Assembly: GCA_024697885.1 (NCBI GenBank)
Contig: JAILSA010000041.1
Coordinates: 1 to 8,213 of the forward strand
Length of the DNA stretch: 8,213 nt
DNA from: Eubacterium sp.
GTDB taxonomy: Bacteria; Bacillota; Clostridia; Lachnospirales; Lachnospiraceae
Direction: 5' to 3'
This document shows, piece by piece, positions 1 through 5,781 of this stretch. Under the pieces are notes generated by a model. That model was not told where the DNA came from and did not search any database. It saw nothing but the letters and a program-made list of their open reading frames with translations. Position numbers and translations under genes: made by a program. Positions within the stretch are counted from its first letter, which is position 1. Each line of letters starts with the position of its first letter.

Positions 1-113
1 ATCCCTGACTATAAGTCAATAAGACCCCTTGAAGACGACGAGGTAGATAGGTCCGAGGTGGAAGTGCAGTAATGTATGTAGCTGACGGATACTAATAGGT
101 CGAAGGCTTGACC
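1..113 (+). rRNA. 23S ribosomal RNA, 3' end (partial)
   Basis: This is the terminal part of domain VI of 23S rRNA; the rest lies left of the window. The recognisable conserved stretch is GACCCCTTGAAGACGACGAG, followed by AGGTAGATAGGTC and, at the end, GATACTAATAGGTCGAAGG and CTTGACC. The end is placed at the CC of CTTGACC (about position 113) because this segment normally pairs with the 5' GGTTAAG-like start of 23S. The mature end could differ by a few bases. The sequence resembles Clostridia/Lachnospiraceae 23S from memory; no alignment was run. Confidence 0.95.
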
Positions 114-241
114 TTGTTGGTTTTTGAATGACGAATTTGTAAGGATTTCGATTTGAATATAGTGTGTAGTTTTGAAGGTACTGAACAATTGAAGTACCAA
201 AGAGAACCGAAGAAGGAAACTTCTTCGATTTCTTGTATTAT
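114..241 (+). other. 23S-tRNA spacer with two hairpins, no 5S rRNA
   Basis: This transcribed spacer lies between the 23S 3' end and tRNA-Asn. It holds two inverted repeats. One pairs GGTACT (177-182) with AGTACC (193-198) around a 10-nt loop. The other pairs CGAAGAA (208-214) with TTCTTCG (221-227) around GGAAAC, and can be extended imperfectly with A/T pairs. Neither is followed by a T-run, so they look like processing or structural hairpins rather than terminators. None of the conserved 5S blocks (such as the CCCATGCCGAAC-type loop) is present, and the space is too short for 23S trailer, 5S and tRNA leader together. Confidence 0.75.
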
Positions 242-313
242 TCCTCGATAGCTCAATGGTAGAGCACTCGGCTGTTAACCGAGTTGTTGTAGGTTCGAGC
301 CCTACTCGGGGAG
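242..313 (+). tRNA. tRNA-Asn (anticodon GTT)
   Basis: A full cloverleaf can be drawn. The acceptor stem pairs TCCTCGA (242-248) with TCGGGGA (306-312), with discriminator G313. The D arm is GCTCAATGGTAGAGC. The anticodon stem CTCGG/CCGAG encloses loop CTGTTAA, with GTT at 274-276. The T arm is GTAGG-TTCGAGC-CCTAC. CCA is not encoded. It is the first tRNA after the 23S and is presumably cotranscribed with the rRNA operon, since no promoter is evident between them. Confidence 0.97.
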
Positions 314-351
314 TTAAGGATTAGGTTCCTTTGAAAGAAAAATTATATATT

Positions 352-423
352 GGCCCCTTGGTCAAGCGGTTAAGACATCGCCCTTTCACGGCGGTAACAC
401 GGGTTCGATTCCCGTAGGGGTCA
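352..423 (+). tRNA. tRNA-Glu (anticodon TTC)
   Basis: The acceptor stem pairs GGCCCCT (352-358) with AGGGGTC (416-422), including one G-T pair, with discriminator A423. The anticodon loop CTTTCAC carries TTC at 385-387 on the stem TCGCC/GGCGG. The T arm is CGGG-TTCGATT-CCCG. CCA is not encoded. It lies 38 nt after tRNA-Asn in the same orientation. Confidence 0.97.
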
Positions 424-427
424 TTAT

Positions 428-498
428 GGCGACTTAGCCAAGTGGTAAGGCATGGGACTGCAACTCCCTGATCATCGGTTCAAATCCGTTAGTCGCCT
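428..498 (+). tRNA. tRNA-Cys (anticodon GCA)
   Basis: The acceptor stem pairs GGCGACT (428-434) with AGTCGCC (491-497), with discriminator T498 as is usual for tRNA-Cys. The D arm is GCCAAGTGGTAAGGC. Anticodon loop CTGCAAC carries GCA at 460-462. The outermost pair of the anticodon stem is a T-T mismatch. The T loop is TTCAAAT, the form typical of tRNA-Cys. CCA is not encoded. It begins only 4 nt after tRNA-Glu and is the last gene of the rRNA/tRNA unit. Confidence 0.96.
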
Positions 499-501
499 CT
501 C

Positions 502-532
502 GAGCATCAAAGAAATTTGGTGCTCTTTTTTT
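502..532 (+). terminator. Intrinsic terminator of the rRNA-tRNA unit
   Basis: A 10-bp stem pairs GAGCATCAAA (502-511) with TTTGGTGCTC (516-525), with one G-T pair and a GAAA tetraloop. It is followed by seven T's (526-532). It starts 4 nt after the tRNA-Cys gene and closes the + strand transcription unit. Confidence 0.93.
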
Positions 533-546
533 ATGGATATGGAAAT

Positions 547-579
547 AAAAAAATCTTAGATATAAATCCAAGATTTTTT
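547..579 (-). terminator. Terminator of gdpP-rplI-dnaB, possibly bidirectional
   Basis: A perfect 10-bp inverted repeat pairs AAAAAATCTT (548-557) with AAGATTTTTT (570-579) around a 12-nt A/T-rich loop. Read on the - strand, the hairpin ends in a run of seven T's. Read on the + strand it also ends in T's, so it could stop residual transcription from both directions. Most of the stem is A-T, so it is weaker than the GC-rich terminators in this window. It lies about 30 nt past the dnaB stop codon and faces the tRNA terminator at 502-532. Confidence 0.7.
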
Positions 580-600
580 CTCTCTATAAATTTTTTGGGA

Positions 601-620
601 GGGGAGGATTAATCCTCTCC
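601..620. repeat. Palindrome over the dnaB stop codon
   Basis: GGGGAGGATT (601-610) and AATCCTCTCC (611-620) form a 10-bp inverted repeat with one G-T pair and no spacer. The dnaB TAA lies at its centre (609-611). On the - strand it is followed by A's rather than T's, so it is not a classical terminator. It could protect the dnaB mRNA 3' end or add to the terminator just downstream. Confidence 0.5.
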
Positions 621-1964
621 CTTCTTTGTAAATTCCAAATTTGCGAACTTGGTGTACTGTCCTAACCATTTTAATTTGACGGTACAGGTAGGACCGTTAC
701 GCTGCTTACCTATGATTACTTCTGTGACTCCCTTTTCAGAGGAGGAGTCCTTGTTGTAGTACTCATCGCGGTAGAGAAACATGACCACATCCGCATCCTG
801 CTCAATGGCTCCGGACTCACGCAGGTCAGACAGGATCGGTCTTTTATCCTCTCGTTTTTCCACCTCTCGACTGAGCTGGGAGAGGGCGATGACAGGGCAA
901 TTTAACTCTCTTGCCAAGCCTTTTAGGGAACGAGAAATATCGGAAATCTCCTGCTGGCGGCTAATGTTTTTACTTCCGCTGTTGCCGGACATGAGCTGGA
1001 GGTAGTCGATCATAATCAGATCCAGACCCTTCTCCATTTTTAGCTTACGACACTTGTTTCTGAGCTCGTTAATGGAGATGGAAGGAGTGTCGTCAATGAC
1101 CAGGGAGGATTCTCCCAGGATAATGGAACTCTCGGTGATTTTGGCCCACTCATCGTCGTCTAGACTTCCGGTACGGATGTGCTGGGAATCTACCTTGGAG
1201 TTCATGGAAACCAAACGCTTGGCCAGCTGGATTTTGCTCATCTCCAGGCTGAAGATCGCGGTGGAGACATGGTTGTTCATGGCCACGTTTTCGGCGATAT
1301 TAAGGGCAAAGGCCGTTTTTCCCATGGAGGGACGGGCGGCGATCAGAATCAGGTCTGAGGGCTGCAAACCGGCGGTCTTTAGGTCCAAATCCCGGAAGCC
1401 GGTGGAAATACCAGTGACGGAGCCAGCGCTTTTTGAGGCCATCATAATATTTTCCAGGGTATCAAGGGCCACATCCTTAATAGGAGTGAATTCCTCGGAA
1501 CCTGTCCTGCTGTTGACGATTTTGAAAATCTCACGCTCTGTATCCTCTAGGAGGGTCTCAATTTCCGCGCCCTGGTAGGCCTGGGTGGCCAGTCCCTCTG
1601 TAGTGCGTATGAGACGGCGGGCAATGGCCTTATCTGACACGATATCGCAGTAGTGCTTAATATTGGCTGAGGTTGGTACTGAGGCCAAAATATTGGCGAT
1701 AAACTCACTGCTTGAGAGTTCAGGCGGTGCACCTACCTCCTTTAATTTGTTGGAAACGGTAACCAGGTCAACGGCACTTCCCTTGGTATAGAGGTCAACT
1801 ATGACCTGATAAAGAACCTTGTAACGGGCATTGTAAAAATCCTCGTCGTTGAGCTGCTCGGAGGCCACCATAATGGCTTCCTGGTCCATGAGCATGGAAC
1901 CGATGACGGACTGCTCCGCATCCAGGTTATTTGGCATAATTCTTTGAATGATTGCTTCATCCAT
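609..1964 (-). CDS. dnaB: Replicative DNA helicase DnaB
   Basis: The hexameric 5'-3' helicase that unwinds DNA ahead of the replisome and contacts primase and loader proteins (the B. subtilis name is DnaC). The 451 residues match the usual family length. The N-terminal helical domain (about 1-105) opens with the typical NLDAEQSVIGSM stretch (13-24). The RecA-like domain has Walker A ARPSMGKTA (210-218, K216, T217), catalytic Glu in FSLEMS (E241), Walker B LIMIDYLQL (316-324, D320), the SQLSREVEKR segment (362-371) and the GKQRNG arginine-finger motif (R422). The ATG start has a GGAGG site 9 nt upstream (1974-1978). It is the last gene of gdpP-rplI-dnaB, 19 nt after rplI. No intein or disruption is visible. 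Confidence 0.97.
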   Translation of the reverse strand: MDEAIIQRIMPNNLDAEQSVIGSMLMDQEAIMVASEQLNDEDFYNARYKVLYQVIVDLYTKGSAVDLVTVSNKLKEVGAPPELSSSEFIANILASVPTSANIKHYCDIVSDKAIARRLIRTTEGLATQAYQGAEIETLLEDTEREIFKIVNSRTGSEEFTPIKDVALDTLENIMMASKSAGSVTGISTGFRDLDLKTAGLQPSDLILIAARPSMGKTAFALNIAENVAMNNHVSTAIFSLEMSKIQLAKRLVSMNSKVDSQHIRTGSLDDDEWAKITESSIILGESSLVIDDTPSISINELRNKCRKLKMEKGLDLIMIDYLQLMSGNSGSKNISRQQEISDISRSLKGLARELNCPVIALSQLSREVEKREDKRPILSDLRESGAIEQDADVVMFLYRDEYYNKDSSSEKGVTEVIIGKQRNGPTCTVKLKWLGQYTKFANLEFTKKGED

Positions 1965-1983
1965 GGATAAAAACCTCCGTTAC

Positions 1984-2430
1984 TTACTTGTCCTTGACGA
2001 TTACTTTGAGTTCTGCCGTAACCTTTGGATGAAGACGAATTGGTACCATAAAGGTTCCTGCGCTCTTAATAGGGTCTTTGAGGTTCATTTTTTTCTTATC
2101 CAAATCGTAATTTAACTGTTCTTTGGCGGCGCTGGCGATTTCCTTGGTGGATACAGATCCGAAAGTTCTGCCGTCCTTGCCGGCCTTAATGAAGACCTCT
2201 ACACTCTTGGTCTCAAGCTCTTTGGCAAAAGCCTGGGCATCAGCCAAATTTTGAGCGGCTACTTTATCATCGTTCTTCTGACGAAGCTTTAAGTCGTTGA
2301 GATTTTTGGGAGTGGCCTCAATGCCCAGATTTTTCTTGAAGATAAAATTTCTGGCATAGCCTTCCTTGAGTTCTACAACCTGATCTTTTTTTCCTACATT
2401 TTTTACATCCTGTGTCAATATAACTTTCAT
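1984..2430 (-). CDS. rplI: 50S ribosomal protein L9
   Basis: Large-subunit ribosomal protein that binds 23S rRNA near the L1 stalk and helps maintain reading frame. The 148 residues are the normal bacterial length. The N-terminal RNA-binding domain (about 1-50) carries the L9 signature around 13-38, with VVELKEGYARNF and KKNLGIEATP visible. A charged connecting helix follows (about 45-75), then the C-terminal domain (about 80-148). The ATG directly follows the gdpP stop with no intervening base, and its ribosome binding site AAGGTG (2439-2444, 8 nt upstream) is inside the gdpP coding end. This implies translational coupling. The order gdpP-rplI-dnaB matches that of B. subtilis (yybT-rplI-dnaC). 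Confidence 0.97.
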   Translation of the reverse strand: MKVILTQDVKNVGKKDQVVELKEGYARNFIFKKNLGIEATPKNLNDLKLRQKNDDKVAAQNLADAQAFAKELETKSVEVFIKAGKDGRTFGSVSTKEIASAAKEQLNYDLDKKKMNLKDPIKSAGTFMVPIRLHPKVTAELKVIVKDK

Positions 2431-4479
2431 TTAAATGTCACCTTCCTCTTTCATTTTTGTCAAAACCTCTTTGAGCCGGTGGATGGCATCTTCTACGGTA
2501 CAATCGGCCAGCTGGGCTCCGGCGGAGCTTATGTGGCCACCACCTCCCAAGCGCTCCATTACCAGCTGCACATTGAGCTCGTCGATGGAACGGGCGCTGA
2601 TGAAGATCTTGCCGTCAAACTGGGTCAGGATAAAGGAGGCCTTAATGCCCTCAATGTCCAAAAGACTGTCGGCGGTTTTGGCACCAGCGATGGTTGGGGA
2701 AACGCATCGCTCCGCATTACATGGGGCGATGGCATAGTGGTCTAAGAAAATTTCCATATTTTGAATGGCTTCCGCTCGAACCTTGTACTCCTCTAGGTCA
2801 GAACGGAACATCTTGCGGATGCGGACAATGTCGGCACCGCAGCGACGGAGGTAGGCCACGGCCTCGAAGGTCCGGACGCCTGCCTTGGTCATAAAGTTAT
2901 TGGTATCAATCATGATACCGGAATAAAGGGCATCTGCCTCAATATTTTTTAGGTAAATTTCGTCCCCGGCATACTGGAGAATCTCTGCCACCATCTCACA
3001 GGCGGAGGAGGCAAAAGGCTCGATATAGGACAGGGTTGGATTTTCCACAGCCTCGTCGGTCTGTCTGTGGTGGTCAATAACCACCACAGAAGAGGCAATC
3101 TTTAGGAGGTCAGGGGCGTCGGTGTAGGATGGACGGTTGACGTCCACCACGATCAAGAGGGCTCCCTGGCCGTTGCCCATAAACTCCTTGGCCTCTTCCC
3201 CGGTGACAAAGAGGTCATCCGGGTAGGAAGAATTGTCCTGGAATACCTTCAAAAGAGGGGCCAGGGAAGAAGTGACATCGTTGACTACAATGCGGGTTGG
3301 CTTGGCCAGGGTCATGGCCAGGCGGTTGATGCCCAGGGCGCTTCCGATGGCGTCCACATCTGGGAGATGGTGTCCCATAATAACAATTTTATCTGCGGCC
3401 TCAATGGACTCCCGAAGGGCATGGGCCTTGACGCGTGCCTTGACACGGGTCATTTTTTCCTGCTGTATGGTCTTTCCTCCGTAGTAGAGGATGTTGTCCC
3501 TGGATTTAATAACTACCTGGTCACCGCCGCGGGCCAGAGCCAGATCAATGGCGCTGCGGGCATACTCCTGGCGCTTGCGGAAGGTGTCTGCCTGAAGGCC
3601 GATTCCCATACTGAGAGTGACCGTCTTGGCGTCTCCGGTGTTGACATTTTTTACATCCTCAAGAAGGGAAAATTTGTCAGACTGGAGCTCAGATAAATAC
3701 TTGTGTTGGAACAAAATGATATACTTATCCTTTTCGATTTTGCGCGTGATAGCATCGATTTTGGATGTGTATTTGTTGATTTTACGGTCCACGAGAGCGC
3801 TGAGAAGAGACCTTCTAACCTCCTCAATGCCGCCTAGGGATTCATCGTAGTTGTCGATGTAGAGAAAGGCAATATCCAGGCGCTGGTCGTAGTTTTCCCG
3901 AACCACCTGAACGATGTCAGTCTCGTCGTAGACAAAGACCACAAAAAGGGTGTTGCCGATGCCCAGCTTGTTGGCTGTGGCCTCCTCGTCCCCTGTCAGC
4001 TCCAGGCGCTGGACAACGGTGCGGTAGAAGGTGTTGTCGTCTCGGTTAAAATGAACCTCGCAGTTATTTTCGCAGTCTGTGGGAAAATACTGGTCTGTAA
4101 TGGCAGCCACCGCCTCGCTGATATGGAAGCGCTTGCCCAGGTCATAGGAAAAAGTGTCGTGGAACTTGTCATTTTGCCAGAGACAATTTCCATCTTCATC
4201 CAAAAGTGCCATAGGAAGTTCCACCTGCATGGCCGCTTGGTTGATCTGAGAGTGGAAGAGCATGGCGTAATTAACCAGATCCAGCATCAGGGCCTTGTGC
4301 TTGAAGCCGTAGATCAAAAAGGCGATCAGAGCGTAGAGCCCCACATAGCAGGACATAAAAATTCCTGCCTTGAGATTAATGGTATATATGTGAATATTCA
4401 TGGCGATTAGGAGAATGGTCAATAAGACCGGCCAGCTCAGGTATGAGCTCAAAGACCCCTTAATTGCTTTATTCCTCAA
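2431..4479 (-). CDS. gdpP: GdpP family cyclic-di-AMP phosphodiesterase (PAS-GGDEF-DHH/DHHA1)
   Basis: Membrane-anchored enzyme that, by family knowledge, cleaves c-di-AMP to pApA and so influences osmotic balance, cell-wall homeostasis and beta-lactam tolerance. The 682 residues fit the family. Two membrane segments lie at about 15-34 and 38-58. A PAS-like domain follows (about 80-190). Next is a degenerate GGDEF domain (about 195-330), where the GGDEF position appears to read EKDKY (249-253), so diguanylate cyclase activity is unlikely. The DHH domain is intact: H370, D374 and D376 in MGHHLPDVDAIGS, D446, DHH 469-471 and D525. DHHA1 has GGGGH (645-649). The start is TTG, chosen because AAGGGGG lies 9 nt upstream and the next in-frame ATG (residue 27) would delete half of the first membrane helix. 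It has its own promoter. Confidence 0.95.
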   Translation of the reverse strand: MRNKAIKGSLSSYLSWPVLLTILLIAMNIHIYTINLKAGIFMSCYVGLYALIAFLIYGFKHKALMLDLVNYAMLFHSQINQAAMQVELPMALLDEDGNCLWQNDKFHDTFSYDLGKRFHISEAVAAITDQYFPTDCENNCEVHFNRDDNTFYRTVVQRLELTGDEEATANKLGIGNTLFVVFVYDETDIVQVVRENYDQRLDIAFLYIDNYDESLGGIEEVRRSLLSALVDRKINKYTSKIDAITRKIEKDKYIILFQHKYLSELQSDKFSLLEDVKNVNTGDAKTVTLSMGIGLQADTFRKRQEYARSAIDLALARGGDQVVIKSRDNILYYGGKTIQQEKMTRVKARVKAHALRESIEAADKIVIMGHHLPDVDAIGSALGINRLAMTLAKPTRIVVNDVTSSLAPLLKVFQDNSSYPDDLFVTGEEAKEFMGNGQGALLIVVDVNRPSYTDAPDLLKIASSVVVIDHHRQTDEAVENPTLSYIEPFASSACEMVAEILQYAGDEIYLKNIEADALYSGIMIDTNNFMTKAGVRTFEAVAYLRRCGADIVRIRKMFRSDLEEYKVRAEAIQNMEIFLDHYAIAPCNAERCVSPTIAGAKTADSLLDIEGIKASFILTQFDGKIFISARSIDELNVQLVMERLGGGGHISSAGAQLADCTVEDAIHRLKEVLTKMKEEGDI
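2438..2447 (-). promoter_or_regulatory. rplI ribosome binding site inside gdpP
   Basis: The - strand reads AGGAAGGTGA 7-8 nt before the rplI ATG. The same bases encode the Glu-Gly-Asp end of GdpP. Ribosomes finishing gdpP therefore stop on top of the rplI initiation region, a coupling arrangement. Confidence 0.8.
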
Positions 4480-4488
4480 TATAAAATA

Positions 4489-4495
4489 CCCCCTT
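4489..4495 (-). promoter_or_regulatory. Ribosome binding site deciding the gdpP TTG start
   Basis: The - strand reads AAGGGGG, separated by 9 nt from the TTG at 4477-4479. No ATG in this frame is as well placed, so TTG is the best-supported start. The weak start codon may keep GdpP levels low. Confidence 0.65.
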
Positions 4496-4505
4496 GCGTT
4501 TATGG

Positions 4506-4519
4506 CGGATAATAATCCG
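4506..4519 (-). promoter_or_regulatory. Short palindrome at the predicted gdpP transcription start
   Basis: CGGAT (4506-4510) and ATCCG (4515-4519) form an inverted repeat around a 4-nt A/T spacer. It covers roughly +1 to +13 of the predicted gdpP transcript. It could be an operator or a 5' stabilising hairpin; the sequence alone cannot distinguish these, and a chance dyad is possible. Confidence 0.3.
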
Positions 4520-4524
4520 ATAAT

Positions 4525-4553
4525 ATTATAGCACTAAAGGGCCCTAAATACAA
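4525..4553 (-). promoter_or_regulatory. Extended -10 promoter for gdpP-rplI-dnaB
   Basis: On the - strand a consensus TATAAT (4525-4530) is preceded by TGC, giving an extended -10 (TGnTATAAT). A weak -35 candidate, TTGTAT (4548-4553), lies 17 nt upstream. The predicted transcript starts near 4518, leaving a leader of about 39 nt before the TTG. It lies just downstream of the rpsR terminator, which makes gdpP-rplI-dnaB a separate transcription unit. Confidence 0.75.
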
Positions 4554-4583
4554 ACCTTGTCTGCGGACAATCAAGAACAGGTG

Positions 4584-4616
4584 AAAAAAAGGACCCATCC
4601 CAAAGGGGATGAGTCC
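4584..4616 (-). terminator. Intrinsic terminator of rpsF-ssb-rpsR
   Basis: On the - strand an 11-bp stem pairs GGACTCATCCC with GGGATGGGTCC, with one G-T pair and the 4-nt loop CTTT. It is followed by seven T's (complement of A's at 4584-4590). It lies about 20 nt past the rpsR stop codon. Confidence 0.93.
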
Positions 4617-4636
4617 CAAGATATTTAAGTATAAAA

Positions 4637-4900
4637 TTAATCCAATGTGTATGGCATCAAAGCGATGTGACGTGCGCGCTTAATAGCAACGGTAAGAGCT
4701 CTCTGATGTTTAGCACATGTTCCTGTGATTCTTCTAGGAAGGATTTTACCTCTCTCAGACATATATTTTCTCAGCTTTGCTGTGTCTTTGTAATCGATAA
4801 AATCATGCTCTTTGTCAGAACAGAATGCACATACTTTTTTTCTTCTACGAGGACCTCTTCTTCTAGCTGGAGAGTTTCCTCCTTCTTTATTATAAGCCAT
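4637..4900 (-). CDS. rpsR: 30S ribosomal protein S18, cysteine-containing (zinc-type) form
   Basis: Small-subunit protein that forms a heterodimer with S6 on the platform of the 30S subunit. The 87 residues are normal length. A basic N-terminus ([12 protein letters not shown]) precedes the conserved core, with [12 protein letters not shown] (46-57), the [14 protein letters not shown] segment and the LMPYTLD end. C24 and C27 (CAFC), C62 and H65 (CAKH) form a plausible four-ligand zinc site, the C+ form. The B. subtilis S18, by recall, lacks most of these ligands. The ATG has AGGAGG about 10 nt upstream. It is the last gene of rpsF-ssb-rpsR, 36 nt after ssb, with a terminator following. Confidence 0.97.
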   Translation of the reverse strand: MAYNKEGGNSPARRRGPRRRKKVCAFCSDKEHDFIDYKDTAKLRKYMSERGKILPRRITGTCAKHQRALTVAIKRARHIALMPYTLD

Positions 4901-4936
4901 TTAATTCAAACCTCCTTATAAAATCCTGTCGCCAGT

Positions 4937-5386
4937 CTAGTTAAATGGGAGACCATCTTCAATGTTTGGTGGCAAATCCATAAAGTCATCATCTGCTGGT
5001 TTCGCATTTGTTGGCTGTGGAAATCCGCCGCCCATATTGGAACCGGATCCATTGGCATCTGCAGCGCTCTTGCGCTCTGCAAATTCAATTTCATCTGCGA
5101 TGATCTGTACGCTGTAAACTTTTTCACCGTTTTTGTTGGTGTAATTGTCATTCTGAACGCGTCCGGTAAGAAGCATGCGTGAACCCTGCTTGAAATATTT
5201 TTCAACGAATTCAGCGGTTTTACCGAATGCTGTACAGTTAAAGAAATCTACATCAGTTTCACCCTGACGAGCAAAACGACGATTTACAGCGAGACTAAAT
5301 CTAGCGATTGCTAATGAGTTTTCGCTCTGAGTGTAGCGAATCTCTGGGTCACGGGTAAGGTTACCCATCAAAATTACCTTATTCAT
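4937..5386 (-). CDS. ssb: Single-stranded DNA-binding protein SSB
   Basis: Homotetrameric protein that coats single-stranded DNA during replication, recombination and repair and recruits partner proteins through its C-terminal tip. The 149 residues comprise an OB-fold of about 105 residues and an acidic tail. The OB-fold includes MNKVILMGNLTRDPEIRYT (1-19), FNCTAFGKTAEFVEKYFKQG (49-68) and LLTGRVQNDNYTNKNG. A flexible Gly/Asn/Pro linker leads to a tail ending in EDGLPFN. The usual tip ends in PF; here one Asn follows it, a variant I recall in other Clostridia. The ATG has AAGGAGGAG about 9 nt upstream. It sits between rpsF and rpsR, the standard Firmicutes order, 21 nt after rpsF. Confidence 0.97.
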   Translation of the reverse strand: MNKVILMGNLTRDPEIRYTQSENSLAIARFSLAVNRRFARQGETDVDFFNCTAFGKTAEFVEKYFKQGSRMLLTGRVQNDNYTNKNGEKVYSVQIIADEIEFAERKSAADANGSGSNMGGGFPQPTNAKPADDDFMDLPPNIEDGLPFN

Positions 5387-5407
5387 TAAACAAGACTCCT
5401 CCTTATC

Positions 5408-5695
5408 TTATGCTTCCTGTTTCACGCATAAGTATCTGAGCACGTTGTCCATAATGCGAAGTCTCTGCTCCAATTCGCCAGGGGTATCTGCCTCTGAGTC
5501 GAACTGAATAAAGTAATAAAAGCCTTCACTCATCTTCTGAATTTCATAAGCAAGTTTTTTCTTGCCCCATTCATCGACATTAGTAATTGTTCCGCCGAAA
5601 GTTGTGATATACTCTTTTGCCTTCTCGACGGTGGCATTTCTTACTTCGTCTTCAACTTTTGCACTAACAACTAAAGCTAATTCATACTTATTCAT
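5408..5695 (-). CDS. rpsF: 30S ribosomal protein S6
   Basis: Small-subunit protein that pairs with S18 and binds 16S rRNA on the platform. The 95-residue protein begins MNKYELALVVSA, typical of S6, and carries the FGGTITNVDEWGKKKLAYEI block (46-65) followed by FYYFIQFDSE and the LRIMDNVLRYLCVK end. The start is the ATG at 5693-5695, which has a strong AAGGAGGTG 9 nt upstream and gives the normal family length. A longer reading from TTG at 5732-5734 would add 13 unrelated residues and run through the ribosome binding site, so I rejected it. It is the first gene of rpsF-ssb-rpsR, with its own promoter and a leader of about 80 nt. Confidence 0.97.
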   Translation of the reverse strand: MNKYELALVVSAKVEDEVRNATVEKAKEYITTFGGTITNVDEWGKKKLAYEIQKMSEGFYYFIQFDSEADTPGELEQRLRIMDNVLRYLCVKQEA

Positions 5696-5775
5696 AGTTG
5701 CTTGCACCTCCTTTTGGTCTCTGGCTCTCCTCAAATCGAGAAGAACAAGGAATTTTTATGATTTTTACATCACGG
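5696..5775 (-). promoter_or_regulatory. rpsF mRNA leader, candidate S6:S18 autoregulatory element
   Basis: The predicted leader is about 80 nt. It contains a hairpin pairing TCTTCTC (5738-5744) with GAGGAGA (5726-5732) around a GATTT loop, with one U-G pair. Outside it, TCCTT (5747-5751) can pair with AAGGA of the ribosome binding site (5709-5713), which would hide the initiation site. Autoregulation of rpsF leaders by the S6:S18 complex is known in several bacterial groups. I cannot confirm the published consensus here, so the function is inference. Confidence 0.35.
5705..5713 (-). promoter_or_regulatory. rpsF ribosome binding site that fixes the start
   Basis: The - strand reads AAGGAGGTG, near-perfect complementarity to the 16S 3' end, 9 nt before the ATG at 5693-5695. 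It excludes the upstream TTG as start. Part of it (AAGGA, 5709-5713) can pair with TCCTT further up the leader (5747-5751). Confidence 0.85.
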
Positions 5776-5781
5776 AACTAA

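Noticed and set aside
9..200. 63-codon - strand reading frame
   Set aside because: It lies antisense to the 23S rRNA 3' end and its spacer, has no recognisable protein features and is a chance open frame.
208..227. Hairpin in the 23S-tRNA spacer as a terminator
   Set aside because: The sequence after the stem is ATTTCTTG with no T-run, and tRNA genes with no visible promoter follow, so transcription must continue.
533..608. Possible small gene between the tRNA terminator and dnaB
   Set aside because: No open frame with a ribosome binding site was found; the sequence is taken up by terminator-like inverted repeats.
1054..1578. Long + strand open frame (174 codons)
   Set aside because: It is antisense to the strongly conserved dnaB helicase domain. 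The product is low in recognisable motifs and there is no good ribosome binding site; it follows from dnaB codon usage.
4051..4410. + strand open frame of 119 codons
   Set aside because: It is antisense to the gdpP PAS/membrane region, where the - strand protein is clearly the real gene.
5696..5734. Longer rpsF starting at TTG 5732-5734
   Set aside because: It would add 13 residues unlike any S6 N-terminus and translate through the AAGGAGGTG site that serves the ATG at 5693-5695.
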